From contig JAESUZ010002387.1 in assembly GCA_017311185.1 (NCBI GenBank), forward strand, positions 248,001 through 312,000: a stretch of 64,000 nt of DNA. Reading direction: 5' to 3'. The stretch's first letter is position 1; each line of letters opens with the position of its first letter. Below the pieces are notes generated by a model that worked only from the letters and a program-made list of their open reading frames with translations, did no database searches and was not told the origin of the DNA. Origin of the DNA: Proteles cristata cristata. Its lineage: Eukaryota; Chordata; Mammalia; Carnivora; Hyaenidae. The position numbers and the translations under genes were made by a program. Below, in pieces: positions 22,760-33,846 of the stretch.

Positions 22760-23054
22760 AAGATGGTTTCTCTTTTGCAATGATATCATAAATTGGGTCT
22801 TCTTTTTCTATATAGATTCTGTTTATGTTCTGTACATTGGTTCCAAACGGTCTTACCTATTGTTCTAATATTTTTCAGTTAATTTGTCAGATTTTTCTAG
22901 TTATGGTATCATGCAATCTGCCAATAAACAAAATTGTGCCTCCCCTTTTCTAATTTAAATTTCTTTAGCTTCATTCTCTTACCAGACTGCATTGGCATGT
23001 ATCTCCACAAAAATATTAAGTCATAGCGAACATTTTGATCCTCTCTCTTATTTT
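22760..23054 (-). repeat. LINE-1 ORF2 fragment, left part of split host element
   Basis: The plus strand shows reverse-complement ORF2 reverse-transcriptase sequence: TAGTTATGGTATCATGCAAT, CTGCCAATAA, then GCATTGGCATGTATCTCC and GCGAACATTTTGATCC. The next ORF2 phrase resumes at about 24785, on the far side of a second LINE-1, so this element was split by that insertion. The target copy is at 23040-23054. Confidence 0.7.
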
Positions 23055-24766
23055 TTTCTTATTGAGATATAATAAATGCATACAACATTGCATTTATTGG
23101 TTTCAGCATGCAACAGAATGATTTGATACTTGTATATATTGTGAAATGATAACCACAGTAAGTTTAGTTAACATGCATCATGCTTAGATATAATTTTTTT
23201 CTCATGGAGAGAGCTTTTAAGATTTATTCTCTCAGCAACTTTCAGATATACAGTACAATATTATTAACTGTAGTCACCACGTTGTACATTATATTCTCGT
23301 GTCTTACTTTATAAGTGGAAGTTTGTACCTTTTGACGACATTCACCACTTACCTCCCAGCCCCTATCTCTAGAAACCACCAATCTGTCCTCTGTATCTGT
23401 GAGTTTGATTTTTGTTTTTATTGTTTGGTTTTTAAATTCTATATATTGATGACACCGTTCTGTATTTGTCTTTCTCTGTCTGACTCATTTCATTTAGCAT
23501 GATGTCCTGAAGGTCCATCCATGTTGTTGCAAATGGCAAGATTTCATTCTTTTTTATGGCTGAATAAAGTCTCATTGTGCATGTATAGCACATCTTCCCT
23601 ATCCATTCATCCATCCATAGATATTTAGGTTGCCTCCGTGTCTTAGGTGTTATTAAATAATGCAATGAACATGGGGGTGCATATATCTTTTTGAGTTAGT
23701 GTTTTCACTTCAGATAAATACCCAGAAATAGAATTGCTGGAATACATGGTAGCTCTACTTTTAATTTTTTTTGAGGAAACTCCATACTATTTTCCACAGC
23801 GGCTGCACCGATTTATATCTCCACCAACAATGCACAAGGATTTCCTTTTCTCCACATCCTTGTCAAGACTTGTTATTCCCTGTCTTTTTGATAGGAGTCA
23901 TTTTTAGCAGGTATGATATGACATCTCACTGTAGTTTTGATTTGCATTTCTCTGGTGTTTAGTAATCTTGAGCACCTTTTCCTATACCTGTTGGTCATTT
24001 GCAGGACTTCTTTGGAAAAATGTCTATTCAGATGCTCTGACCATTTATTACCTGGGTTGTTTGTTTGTTTAAGCTATTGAGTTAAATGAGTTCTTTGTAT
24101 ATTTCAATATTAACTCATCAGATATATGATTTGAAAATGTTTCCTTCCATTTCATAGGCTGTCTTTCATTTTGATGATGGTTTCCTTTGCTGTGCATAAG
24201 CTAATTAATTTGATGTAGTCCTACTTGTTTGTGTTTGGTTTTTTTGCCCTGGCTTTTGTTGTGAAATCCAAAAATCATCACTAAAACCAATGTCAGTGAG
24301 ATTACCACCTGTGTTTTCTTCTAAGAGTTTTATGATTTCAGTTCTTAATGTTCAAGTGTTTAATTGGTTTAGAGCTAATTTTTGGGTATGGTGTAAGATA
24401 ATGGTCCCGTTTTCCTAATACCATTTATTGAAGAGATTGTCCTTTCTCTATTACATATTCTTGGCACCTCTGTCAAAAATTAATGGACCATATATGCGTG
24501 GGTTTATTTCTGACCACTTTATTTTGTTGTGTTGACCTGCATGTCTATTTTCATGTCATTGCCATGCTGTTTTGATTACAATAGCTTTGTAACATAATTT
24601 GAAATCAGAAAGGATGTTGCCTCTAGCTTTGTTCTTTTTTCTTAAGATTGCTTTGGCAATAAAAATTTCAGGGTTGTTTGTTTCATTTCCGTGAAAAGCG
24701 TCATCGAAACTTTGATAGGAATTGCATTGAATCTATAGATTACATTGGGAGTATGGATATTTAACT
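23055..24766 (-). repeat. LINE-1 3' end nested in another LINE-1
   Basis: Reverse complement of a LINE-1 3' UTR and ORF2 C-terminus: a T-rich left end, TCATTTAGCATGATGTCCTG, GTCCATCCATGTTGTTGCAA, TTCTTTTTTATGGCTGAATA, TCCACCAACAATGCACAAGG, CAGATATATGATTTGAAAAT and GGAATTGCATTGAATCTATA. It is flanked by a 15-bp duplication of LINE-1 sequence, CCTCTCTCTTATTTT (23040-23054) and CCTATCTCTTATTTT (24767-24781). The frame is broken. Confidence 0.85.
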
Positions 24767-25135
24767 CCTATCTCTTATTTTAATAGGAATGGTTTTAGTA
24801 GTTTTCCTTGTTGATCATAATGCTAACTTTAGGGTTACTGTAAATATATTTTACATATATTCATGTCAACGAAGCATCCATCTATACTTGTTTTATCAGG
24901 AACTTTATTTTTATCAAGGTTTGATATCAAATTTTATAGTATCCAGGAAGATTATTATATGAATTTTCTTAGATCGATTAATATGGAAGCAGAATTAATA
25001 GACTCAGGAGTCTTATACAGGCTGCATTCCTGAAATAAACCCATTGATCATGGTATATCATTCCTTCAATAGTCTCCTGAGTCTTATTTGCTAACATTTT
25101 ATTTAGGTTTTGCATTGATATCCACAAAATGTTAG
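24767..25135 (-). repeat. LINE-1 ORF2 fragment, right part of split host element
   Basis: Reverse-complement ORF2 that continues the 22760-23054 fragment: GATCATAATGCTAACTTTAG, a TTTTATCAGGAACTTT block, GCATTCCTGAAATAAACCC, TTGATCATGGTATATCATTC and TTTGCTAACATTTTATTTAG. Recognisable LINE-1 ends near 25135. Confidence 0.75.
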
Positions 25136-27164
25136 CGTCTTATCCATCTTGAGTTGGCATTGGCTTTGAAGTCAATGTGCAGAGCTCTTCCTAGGCAGGC
25201 GGCTGGTCGTGGCTGGACCTCCTGCCAGGTGTCTCCGGGTGGGGAGTCTCCCAACTCTGCAGGGACAGGAGCCCTGCCCGGGCTGCTTGTGCTCACTCAG
25301 CGGACTGTCATTCCATTCCCTTAGCTGACGTCAGCGGGACTCCCATAGGATCCAGGGACTACCTGGGCTCTCTTCTACCCAGTTAAGTGTCAGGAAACAC
25401 CAGGCCTGATTGCCTTCTGTTACCAAATAAGACACAAGACAACCAACCCCTGTGGTGTTCCTCTCCTCGTGGGGTCCCTAGACAGTCTACCTCCTTCATT
25501 CATCCCTCCTCTTAGAATTCTCCTTGGGTTGTCTCTTGCATCATTTCCAGGACTTATCATCGTATGTAGCTAGAAGAAGGAGCAGATGACTCCAGACCAT
25601 CCAGTTCAGACTGGAAGCGTCCAGGGACATGCTTATCCCAGACCCATGGGTGTTTAGTAGTATTATTTAATGAACTGTATGGAAATTAGCTTCTTGCAAC
25701 ACCCATAATTGCGATGTCATTCACATGTAGCAATCTCAATGACAGCAGAGTTAAGTAGGAAAACTGACTTTCTCTATCTGTCCCTCTGATATATTTAGTT
25801 TTAAAGTGGGCCTCCGTTCTATGAAACCACCATCAAGAAAATGATTGGAGAAGTGCACAGGTCCCACTTGTTTCTTAATGTCAGTGAATCTTACTTCTTG
25901 TTTCTGGCTAAGACCTCTGTATCATTATGGCAGACAAACTTGACTTAATTTTTTCTTTCCTAGTAAACAACTAATGAAAATTTCCCATCCATATTCTTTT
26001 TTCCTATATGGGTGGTTTTTTTCTGTTAACATGACATCCCATAATAATTTTATTACTATGACTTCACGTAGCATGGGCTTCTTCACTTCTTCAAGGTCCT
26101 ACAAAAAGCTCACGTACTTGTATGGATCAGGTCCTTTGTAACAAGTTCTAAGGTGTAGGCTTCATATCAATACCACACTTTCATGCTTCATAATACATAA
26201 AATGATGGCCATTGATGGAAATCTGTGCTTTCTTGATACCACTTTTGGTCCATGTAGAAGGGTCACAAATGTATACACTCTAGTGGGATGCATGAAGGCG
26301 CATGGTGCTTCTTTATTTCTTGGGGCTGATCTAATTTCTCAGTCTACTGAATTTAGTCTGTTCCAATAATTGAAATATTTTCATAAGTATAGCCTCAGTG
26401 TTCAATATATTGTGTTGCTCCTCTCCTAGATGACATCTGGTTGTTTGGGGCAGACTTTCCACATTCTTGCTGTGGCCAGAGAACAAGGTTGTACAAAACT
26501 ATAACTTTCTCAAGTCTCTGCTGTGAGCAGGTCATCTGGTCTAGTCCCTCAGCTCACAATCACTGCTTCCATGGGTACTGGGATGGCTCTCCTTACTGAG
26601 ACCACTGGTCCCAGCCATCTGTCACACATCCTGAAGATTTAGAAAACCTCCTTTGATCTCAAGCCCAGGATCATTCACTCCTTCACCACTCTCTGCAGGA
26701 TTTTGTAAAACTCTCTAGCACACCGTACACAGGCAATGGGAACCAGAAGACTGGCTGTTTGGCCTCAATGCTTCTGCTCACAGTGCATTATGCTGGATGC
26801 AAATGGTGAGCCCAATTTCTTCTGGAGTCAAGCAGCTTCCCAGCTACAGCCACCACTCACAGAAGGTCCCTATACGTTTGTCCTACCTCCATCTGCAAAA
26901 CTCCCCCTCACCCCACTGGGGTTCTATTTCAAGAATGGAAAAGAGAACACCCCTTCTGAACATTTTGCTGTAACTCATTCTCTTTTCTTTTTGTCATCAG
27001 CTACTTGGTCAAAGAGAAGGGGGACTCTTTCTCTTGTGTCAGGGAGGGCATTTTCAATTTCATACTCCCTTTCTTCTTCAAGTGGAATGCATTCTTTGGG
27101 ACTCTAATGGCACTCTCATTTTAATGATAAGGTATAAGATGCCTACCATTAAAGAGCACAAATC
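25136..27164. other. Unidentified sequence, 2 kb, possibly an old repeat
   Basis: Lies between LINE-1 pieces but does not match a LINE-1 segment that I recognise. The 25180-25390 part is GC-richer. On the minus strand some short frames have a vaguely retroelement-like flavour, but no domain is convincing. The 123-codon plus frame at 26736-27107 has no recognisable motif. It could be an old endogenous retroviral interior or plain unique DNA. Confidence 0.3.
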
Positions 27165-27176
27165 AAAAGAGATTTC

Positions 27177-27357
27177 TATGCCAGACAGTACATCGTGGGG
27201 AATATAGTCAATAATATCACATTAACTTTATATGTTGACCAAAGGTAACTAGACTTATGAGGGTGATCATTTTGCAATGCATATAAACTTCAAATCACTA
27301 TGTTGTATGCTTGAAGCTGATATGATGTTGCATTTCAACTATACTTCAATAAAAAAG
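27177..27357 (+). repeat. 5'-truncated LINE-1 3' UTR tail
   Basis: A 180-base fragment with GTGATCATTTTGCAATGCAT, a TATAAACTTCAAATCACTAT piece, TTGTATGCTTGAAGCTGATA and ACTATACTTCAATAAAAAAG, the well-known LINE-1 3' terminus. The flanking AAGAGATTTC at 27167-27176 and 27358-27367 looks like its target duplication, so it is probably an independent, severely truncated insertion. Confidence 0.8.
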
Positions 27358-27369
27358 AAGAGATTTCCA

Positions 27370-28660
27370 AAGTAATGTACCTGTTATACTTGGATGTCCT
27401 TACTGGCTTGAGTTATTCTGCCTCTCCATTGGAAACACTTTCTTCACCCACAACTGTGCCCTAGAGCCCACTATCAGTCAAAATCTTCAGCTTACATAAT
27501 ATCATTTGGGATGTGTGAGGTGCAGGTATGCATTCCAACTTTGAAAGTAGCGAGAATAAAATTAGCAGTGTTAGGTTTAATAATAATACATATTGCATTG
27601 TCATTTTCCTGCCACGGCGATACTGGAGGCAGGTTCAAACATTTACCACTATTTAGTACCCAGGTTTCATAAAGTATTTTACTGTCATCCCTAATTAATT
27701 CTACCTTTCAACAAGAAGTTTAGGATTGGCTGCTACCGTTATCCCACTCTTACATGTCAGAGAACTGGAGCAGAGAGGTTAATTAAATGACTTACCCAGA
27801 TACCCGTAGGCTATGTTGGCAAACGGTGTCTGAACAGAGCTGCTGGCACAGATGCCCCAAAAGATGGAAATTTAAGCAACCCTATTCCAGCAGGGGGCAC
27901 CAGCTACATTACAAATTTGGGTACACTCTAGCTTTCTGCTCATGGAAATCTTACAAGATGGTCTACCCAAGAAGAAAATCGACCCCAAGTATCATGGATA
28001 TGGCAGCCTTTCCTTACATCTCTGACACCAAGTACAGTTCTTGGGTTTTAAACAGACTGTACAAGTCAATAAACACCTTCCTAGGATGTTTTAAAAGAAT
28101 TCAAGACAGGGGTCCTTACCCCCAAAGCTCAATCCATTATGATGCCTAGAGTCTCACAGTTACACTTTCACCCCTTTGGGTTTTGAGACTTTGGGGACCT
28201 CATTTTTGAAAGGCTGTAATAAAAATCTCCAACAAAGGCAACTCCTTTAGTTGATATGCTTCTGTCAGTGCTCAGGGAAATGTCAGGTAAGAAGGAAACA
28301 TAAGAAAGAAGAGCACATGGTTACAGGATGGGGAAAAGGGTACACAGAAACTAACACCCGCTTCACACCCTTGCTTAGGGCTCTGTCTTCTAGGTTTTGT
28401 GAATTCTAAACTCTTGTCTCTTCATGTCCCTTAGATAATATGATTTAATGAAAAGATCTTAGACCTGAGTTCAAATTTTAGGTCCACTGAGAGGCTCTAG
28501 GAAGTACTCAATAATATTTGGGTCTCTTTCCTTCCATTAAAAGAAAAACACATTCAAACAGCCTGGGAAAATTCTCCTTAATTTATCACAAGTAGGCAAA
28601 CTGAGACCACGAGCTTACCCAGTGTCAGAAGAGAATGCCAGACCAGCTCTTGTTCAATTT
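27370..28660. other. Unassigned sequence with MIR-like remnant
   Basis: At 27738-27800 the plus strand (TTATCCCACTCTTACATG, GAGCAGAGAGGTTAATTAAA, TGACTTACCCAGA) resembles a minus-strand MIR. The 120-codon frame at 27787-28149 begins inside that remnant and has no recognisable domain. There is otherwise no feature besides the CTCF-like motif listed separately. Confidence 0.4.
27887..27900 (+). promoter_or_regulatory. CTCF-like core motif
   Basis: CCAGCAGGGGGCAC matches the canonical CTCF core (CCASYAGRKGGCRS) at every position. It is not inside a SINE. Motif matches alone occur by chance, so occupancy is unknown. Confidence 0.45.
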
Positions 28661-28664
28661 TAAT

Positions 28665-28745
28665 ATGAGTACAAATCACTTGAGGATTTTGTTAAAATGC
28701 AGATTCTGGTTTTGCTGGTTTGACGATTGGTCTAAGATTATAGAT
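28665..28745 (+). repeat. MER5-type hAT transposon relic, left part
   Basis: ACAAATCACTTGAGGATTTT, then GTTAAAATGCAGATTCTGG and a degenerate TTGGTCTAAG match the left and central MER5A consensus (non-autonomous hAT-Charlie element). The element is interrupted after GGTCT by a 77-base MIR-derived segment and resumes at 28823. Confidence 0.6.
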
Positions 28746-28822
28746 GGTCCCCCTAATATATCTATGAGGTAGATCATATTAGCTCCATTTTACAAGTATG
28801 GAAATTGAGGCTCAAGGAATTT
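28746..28822 (-). repeat. 77-bp MIR segment copied into MER5
   Basis: The segment matches 29475-29551 at 73 of 77 positions. Within it TCTATGAGGTAGATCATATT and TGGAAATTGAGGCTCAAGG are MIR (minus) sequence. The flanks on both sides belong to a MER5 element and are not shared with the second copy. Confidence 0.85.
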
Positions 28823-28910
28823 GCATTTTTGAACAACTCCCAGGGGTGATCAATATTGATGGTCCCAGTAGAACGTGTACTGGGTAGCAAGATGGTCCAT
28901 TATCCTAGGG
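28823..28910 (+). repeat. MER5-type hAT transposon relic, right part
   Basis: GCATTTTTGAACAACTCCCA, GGGGTGATCAATATTGATGG and GTGTACTGGGTAGCAAG follow the right half of the MER5A consensus, continuing the fragment that stops at 28745. Confidence 0.55.
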
Positions 28911-29449
28911 TTTCAGAGACATGTGTTTGAAAGCATTCCAGAAGTCACCCAGATAACCTTTCCCTTGTCCCATCTAAGAGCCATTTTCAAAAAGGGCTCT
29001 TAGAGAAGCAAAATGCATAAATGATCTAAGGTTTTAACTTCAACTGAAAGATGATGTCTGCTGCGTGAGTTACTCCTGGTTCTTCTAGAAAATGAGAGTA
29101 AGACAAAAGTCCCCAGATTCTGCCTTTTAAACTTTTTTATATTCTTTACAGTAATATCATGATGCCAAAAGTCGAGACCTCTACTTATATAGGAGGGCTG
29201 TTTTTAATCTAGAAAATCACTAAAGCAGATGTTCAGCCTTCATTTTCTTTTAAAGATATACTAATAGAAATAGCCCTTAAAATTGCATTATAGAAAGCTG
29301 ATTCAATATTGGGAAGCTTATTCTGGACTAACTCCTTGTGTCAGTAGTATTGATATACTGTGCTAGCTGCAGAGAAGGGGGTAAGAGGGAAGAAGAATAT
29401 CCTAGATGGAGAAAGACAAAGAAGACATAGTTATTGAGCAATACATACC

Positions 29450-29640
29450 ATGTGTTAGTCAGTGCATTAAATTTGGTCCCCCTAATATATCTATGAGGTA
29501 GATAATATTAGCTCCACTTTACAGGTATGGAAATTGAGGCCCAAGGAATTTAAGCAAATTGCTCAAGTTTGCACAACTACTGTCATCCATGAAGCTAACT
29601 CAAGCCAGCTCTTCAGATTCTAATTCCTGTGCTTTTCTCA
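29450..29640 (-). repeat. MIR SINE relic (donor copy)
   Basis: The plus strand reads as reverse-complement MIR: TCTATGAGGTAGATAATATT, CTTTACAGGTATGGAAATTG, AGGCCCAAGGAATTTAAGC and AATTGCTCAAGTTTGCACAA. Unlike the 28746 copy, MIR-like sequence continues beyond the shared 77 bases on its right side, so this is the original location. Confidence 0.7.
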
Positions 29641-29864
29641 TTTCACCAAAAGTATTTCCTTGGAAAACAATAATCACAAACTCTCAAGGTGTTCCCATAT
29701 ATCTAGACAAATCATAGGATACTGGTTATCTCAAGAGTTCTTCTAATGTATGTTATGCATCACCATACATTTCAAACTAAAACTGTCCTTTTTTGTACTG
29801 TTTTTTTGCTAAATGGAGTTTAAGAATGCGTGCACATATGTATACCTGTACAAAGGTCAAATTC

Positions 29865-29960
29865 GTTAAATACATTTAAGAGTTTATTTGAGCTAGGTAC
29901 TATGCTGGGCGCCCACAACAAGAAGCAGATGAGGAATGTTAAGTCTGATCATGATTCTAT
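29865..29960 (-). repeat. Possible LINE-2 3' end relic
   Basis: A TTTATTTGAGCTAGGTACTA piece followed by TGCTGGGCGCCCACAAC resembles the reverse complement of the LINE-2 terminus (TTTATTGAGCGCCTACTATG, then TGCTAGGCGCTGGG). Short and diverged. Confidence 0.4.
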
Positions 29961-30167
29961 ATGGAGCAGAAGTTGATTCCCAATGGCCTACAATGATGTC
30001 CAAGGAAAGGGGTAACTTTGTTTTCATCTACCCAAAAATATGTCTTCACCTCCTCATCCATTCAGGTTACAACCAAGGATAGGCAAGAGATTTGCACTCT
30101 ACGAGCGCTGGCTCAGTTAAGAAGCAGACACTGCTATATTCCTAACACCAACAACATTTTCCTGTAA

Positions 30168-30352
30168 GGGCGGTCCTTAAACTTCAAGATGCACCAGTAC
30201 TCCCCTGCTCTATTAAAACTTAAATATCCAGGCCCACCCCTAGCTTCTGATTGAATGGTTCTGGGGTGGGACCCAAAAATATGCCTTCTTAACAAGCTCC
30301 CAAGTGATGCTGATGCTTCTAGACTGGGGACCAGACTGAGGACTACAGCTCC
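30168..30352 (+). repeat. MER5A hAT transposon relic
   Basis: A nearly full-length MER5A: GGTCCTTAAACTTCAAGATG, CCAGGCCCACCCCTAGCTTC, GGTTCTGGGGTGGGACCC, CTTCTTAACAAGCTCCCAAG, TGATGCTGATGCTTCTAGAC and GGACCAGACTGAGGACTA. MER5A is a short non-autonomous element without coding capacity. Confidence 0.75.
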
Positions 30353-31064
30353 AACCTAGATGGTTCTATGGATGAGATCCAGGAATATACATCCTGGTGC
30401 ACCAATTTTTCAAGTATGTGTACATACATTTTTCTAGGAAGAGAGTTCATATTGTTAATGTGAACTTCAAGGCTTTCACCTTCAGTAGTTAACAACTGAT
30501 CCAGTTAGCAAAAACAATGTCAAAACCTGGAACCAAAACTAAGTGATCCAGGAAGAATCCATCATTGTCCACCACACATGCTATTGTATTTGAAAAAACT
30601 TTTTTAAATATATGTCATTTAATAGCAAAGAAAGAAAAAAAAACAGAAAATTCTCTTTGGCATCCTTCTCTATACCTTTTTTATTACTAAAGAAAGCCCA
30701 AAGTATCTGATACATATATATACACACGTGTGTCCACACACATGTAAAACCTATCTTTACAAAAGAAGCACACATGTACTTGGTAGAAGCTGGTAGTTTT
30801 AATTTTGTGCAAAACAGGGTGTATTCTCCTTCTCCAGTTTGAGCCTTAACCACCAACCACTTTCTAATTGTTCTTGCAGGGCGTAAAAATAACCTGGAGA
30901 ATTTTTATAAAAGGCATCATTTGTACCAGAAGATTCTCTCCTCCACATTAATGGGCTCCCCATAGTGAGGAAGACTCCTTTCCTATATTCGTGACGCATG
31001 TTTCAGAATTTGGAATCAGTCTATTTGACAAGCTGATGGTCAGATCTCTATAACGGGACCACAG

Positions 31065-31101
<37 letters not shown>

Positions 31102-33607
31102 TTCAGCTTCTATAATAGAAGCTAGAACATCTGAATGTACTGTTGCCAAGTCAGTCAGATTCCTTTGTTAAGAGGGCCAGAAGAACCAACCCATAGCACC
31201 ACCCAGTACTGTGATTTATGCTTTGGAAACACTCCAAGTGGATCAACCACAGGGCAATTCAATGAATGATCCAGGAGTTGCCTCTGTGAGAAAAAGAAAA
31301 AGAAAAAGAAAAACAACAACATGTATGCATGGAGCAGTCATAGTCATGCTCTATAAAGAAAGTGTGTCCTGTGGCTTAATAATCATTTCTATCTCAACTA
31401 AACCCTATCTAGTCATTATGTTTTTAACGCGTGATGATTTCTCCCTAGCGACAAGCAACATGTTTCCACACCAAAAGCTACTTGATGATAGAAACCATTT
31501 ACTACATACTTTGGCCTCTCCCTACTCTCCAAACTGGCTCGGATGCCCTAAACAGGCTACAGAGATGGGATGGAAGTAAAACATATCCTTGGAATGATCA
31601 TCTGCTTCTCACTCCTTCAATCCCTCTCAACCAATGTCTCCTGTTGTTCTTCTATCCCTACTTGTAATCTCTTTGCTAGAATCTGGTTTTAACTATTTAC
31701 TCAGAATCTCTGGATTTGGACCGCATGCTTGAGTCTTGGCTCTGCTTTTGTAACTAGGCATTATCTGGTTCTCTGTTCATTCTTTGCCAAATGCCATGGC
31801 CAGGTCTGCTCGCTGGGGTCCATGCAAGGCTTCTGGAGGCCTGGTACTGACCCAGATGGAAGAGTGGGTGGGGAAGAATATGACCCCTCATATAGCTCCT
31901 AATAAATGAGTGCACAATAAAAGCTTCACAGGGCTGAAGGAAGAAGGAAAAGAAGAAAAGGGTCAAGCAAAGGTGCGATGAAGGAGGGACGTCTATACTC
32001 TGGCACATCTGGGCATATCACTTGCAAATGTTTCTAGAAAGTCTAGAAACGCATGGTGCCACCAAGCACCACATCTGACGTTCAGGTGTTTCCTTTATTC
32101 TACTCCTACTTCTGCTCCTGAATGATGGTTTCTGTGCAGATATTTACTTTAATAAACTTTAAAAGGTATATTAGTAAGATGTTTGTGCTTTCATGTTCTC
32201 CAATATGCCTCCATTCAATTCCACCCAAGAGTCATTATATTTTCATCTAGTTTACTCAGATAGAGCCTAACAAAAGTCAGTATCTTTCTTAATAGAAGAG
32301 ATTTCTACAAGCTTCTTTCTCATCCACCTCCATGCTTGGTAGAAAAAGAAATGGCAGAGATGCTCCCAATCATCCCACTTGCTCTTTAAGGTGAATGCGA
32401 TGCAGCGCTTATCAGAGTTCATCTTCTCATTTGTCAATCACGGGAGCATCGCTGAAAGTTTGGACTGCCACCGGCCGCCTCCTATGAATTACAGAGAAGT
32501 TCTCTCTGCAAAGAAGTAAATAAATAAATGGGCAATTTCGATTCATCATCCAGTCTGCAGGAAACAGCACAAGGAAAATGTGTGCATGTGTCCATTAACT
32601 ATGGTGTGGAATCCATAATCCCATTCCCGGCACCCAAATCTGTTGATCCCCATCAACTGTATGGAAAAAGATAGGATCATTGGAAATGCTACAAAGAGTT
32701 TTGGAAATAAAATTTTCACTGAGGCTTTAACACTTACCACACATGTACTTTTAAAAAAGCTGCATTACATGATGTTACAATTAAAAAGCAAACATCAAAA
32801 CATGTTGTCACATGCAAATATAAAACAATGGGCCATGTCTTATAGCATCTGCTTCAAGTTAACTGCAGATGTGAAATGTTGATAGAAATTATTATCATTG
32901 GTGGATGTTTTGTACTTTACATTATATCACAATTTACTTAATTGGTTCGGACATATTTTAATAAATTTGATCGTAATCCAATCAGGCAGAAATGTTCTGA
33001 AAAATTTACGTAGTTGTTATTCTAATACCTGAATACTTGCAAGTAACTTGCTTTCAACAGTGTCTTTTTGTACATAGGAATTTGGGATTTGGATTTCAGA
33101 GAATCTGTGAAAATGGCATTGACGTTACAATATGAGGTTCTTTTTCCGCTAGAAGAAAAATTCATTTCTTTGGTGTAAAATCTCAAAAAGAAGTTTGGGA
33201 AAAGACGAAACAAGAAGGACAGGATGGTTCTTTAGGAACATATTTTTCATTGAGGCACAAGGGCTGTGCGCCTAGAGCTTACATAACTGGTTGTGAAAGA
33301 GACAAGGCGGAACAGGGTGCCCGATGCCAGGGGCACCCTGCAGAGAGAACCTTGGTGTTTCATGCAAAAGTTCCGAGAAAAGTCATGTGCAGTTCACTCT
33401 GATGTCAAAAATCGTTTCCTACAAGGCTCAGGGCCCAATTAAAGTTCAGAAATAAATACAAATTATAAAAATAAAAAGGTATCTGGGCTGTGGAACACTG
33501 TACCGTGCTTGGCGCAAAATAAACCCTGGATGAAATAAAATTAAAAAAAAATAAGTGCAAAGGGAACATGATAAATTTTATACTGAGAGGAACGATATAT
33601 TTAAAAT
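30353..33607. other. Unassigned, mostly unique sequence
   Basis: AT-rich with no recognised gene. It contains the TC/TG microsatellite at 31066, a short AAAAAG run near 31290-31312 and a possible conserved segment at 32370-32560. The 122-codon frame at 31211-31579 has no recognisable domain, and the overlapping frames on both strands are typical of unconstrained sequence. Confidence 0.4.
31066..31101. repeat. (TC)n(TG)n compound microsatellite
   Basis: About ten TC units followed directly by about eight TG units. No SINE body is attached. Confidence 0.93.
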
Positions 33608-33618
33608 AAGCCCGTAAT

Positions 33619-33835
33619 GGGGAGCCTGGGTGGCTTAGTCGGTTAAGCGTCCGACTTTCGCTTAGGTCATGATCTAGCGGTTCGTGGGTTCGAGCCCCGC
33701 GTCGGGCTCTGTGCTGACTGCCAGCTCAGAGCCTGGAGCCTGTTTCAGTCTGTGACTCCCTCTCTCTCTGACCCTCCCTGCTCACGCTGTCTCTCTCTCT
33801 CTCTAGAAATAAATAAAATATTTAAAAAAAAAAAA
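33619..33835 (+). mobile_element. Feliform SINE, young subfamily (left of tandem pair)
   Basis: GGGGAGCCTGGGTGGCTTAG, TTCGTGGGTTCGAGCCCC, GCTGACTGCCAGC, GTTTCAGTCTGTGACTCC and a CTAGAAATAAATAAA tail. The duplication AAGCCCGTAAT / AAGCCCGTATT lies at 33608-33618 and 33836-33846. A second SINE begins immediately after the right copy. Confidence 0.95.
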
Positions 33836-33846
33836 AAGCCCGTATT

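Noticed and set aside
25680..25780. A minus-strand phrase vaguely like the reverse-transcriptase catalytic box
   Set aside because: The match is a few residues only, lacks the second aspartate and has stops and no supporting domain nearby. Not enough to call an endogenous retrovirus.
26736..27107. 123-codon plus-strand open frame
   Set aside because: No domain, and its Ser/Leu/Pro composition is generic. No splice signals or poly-A context support a processed pseudogene.
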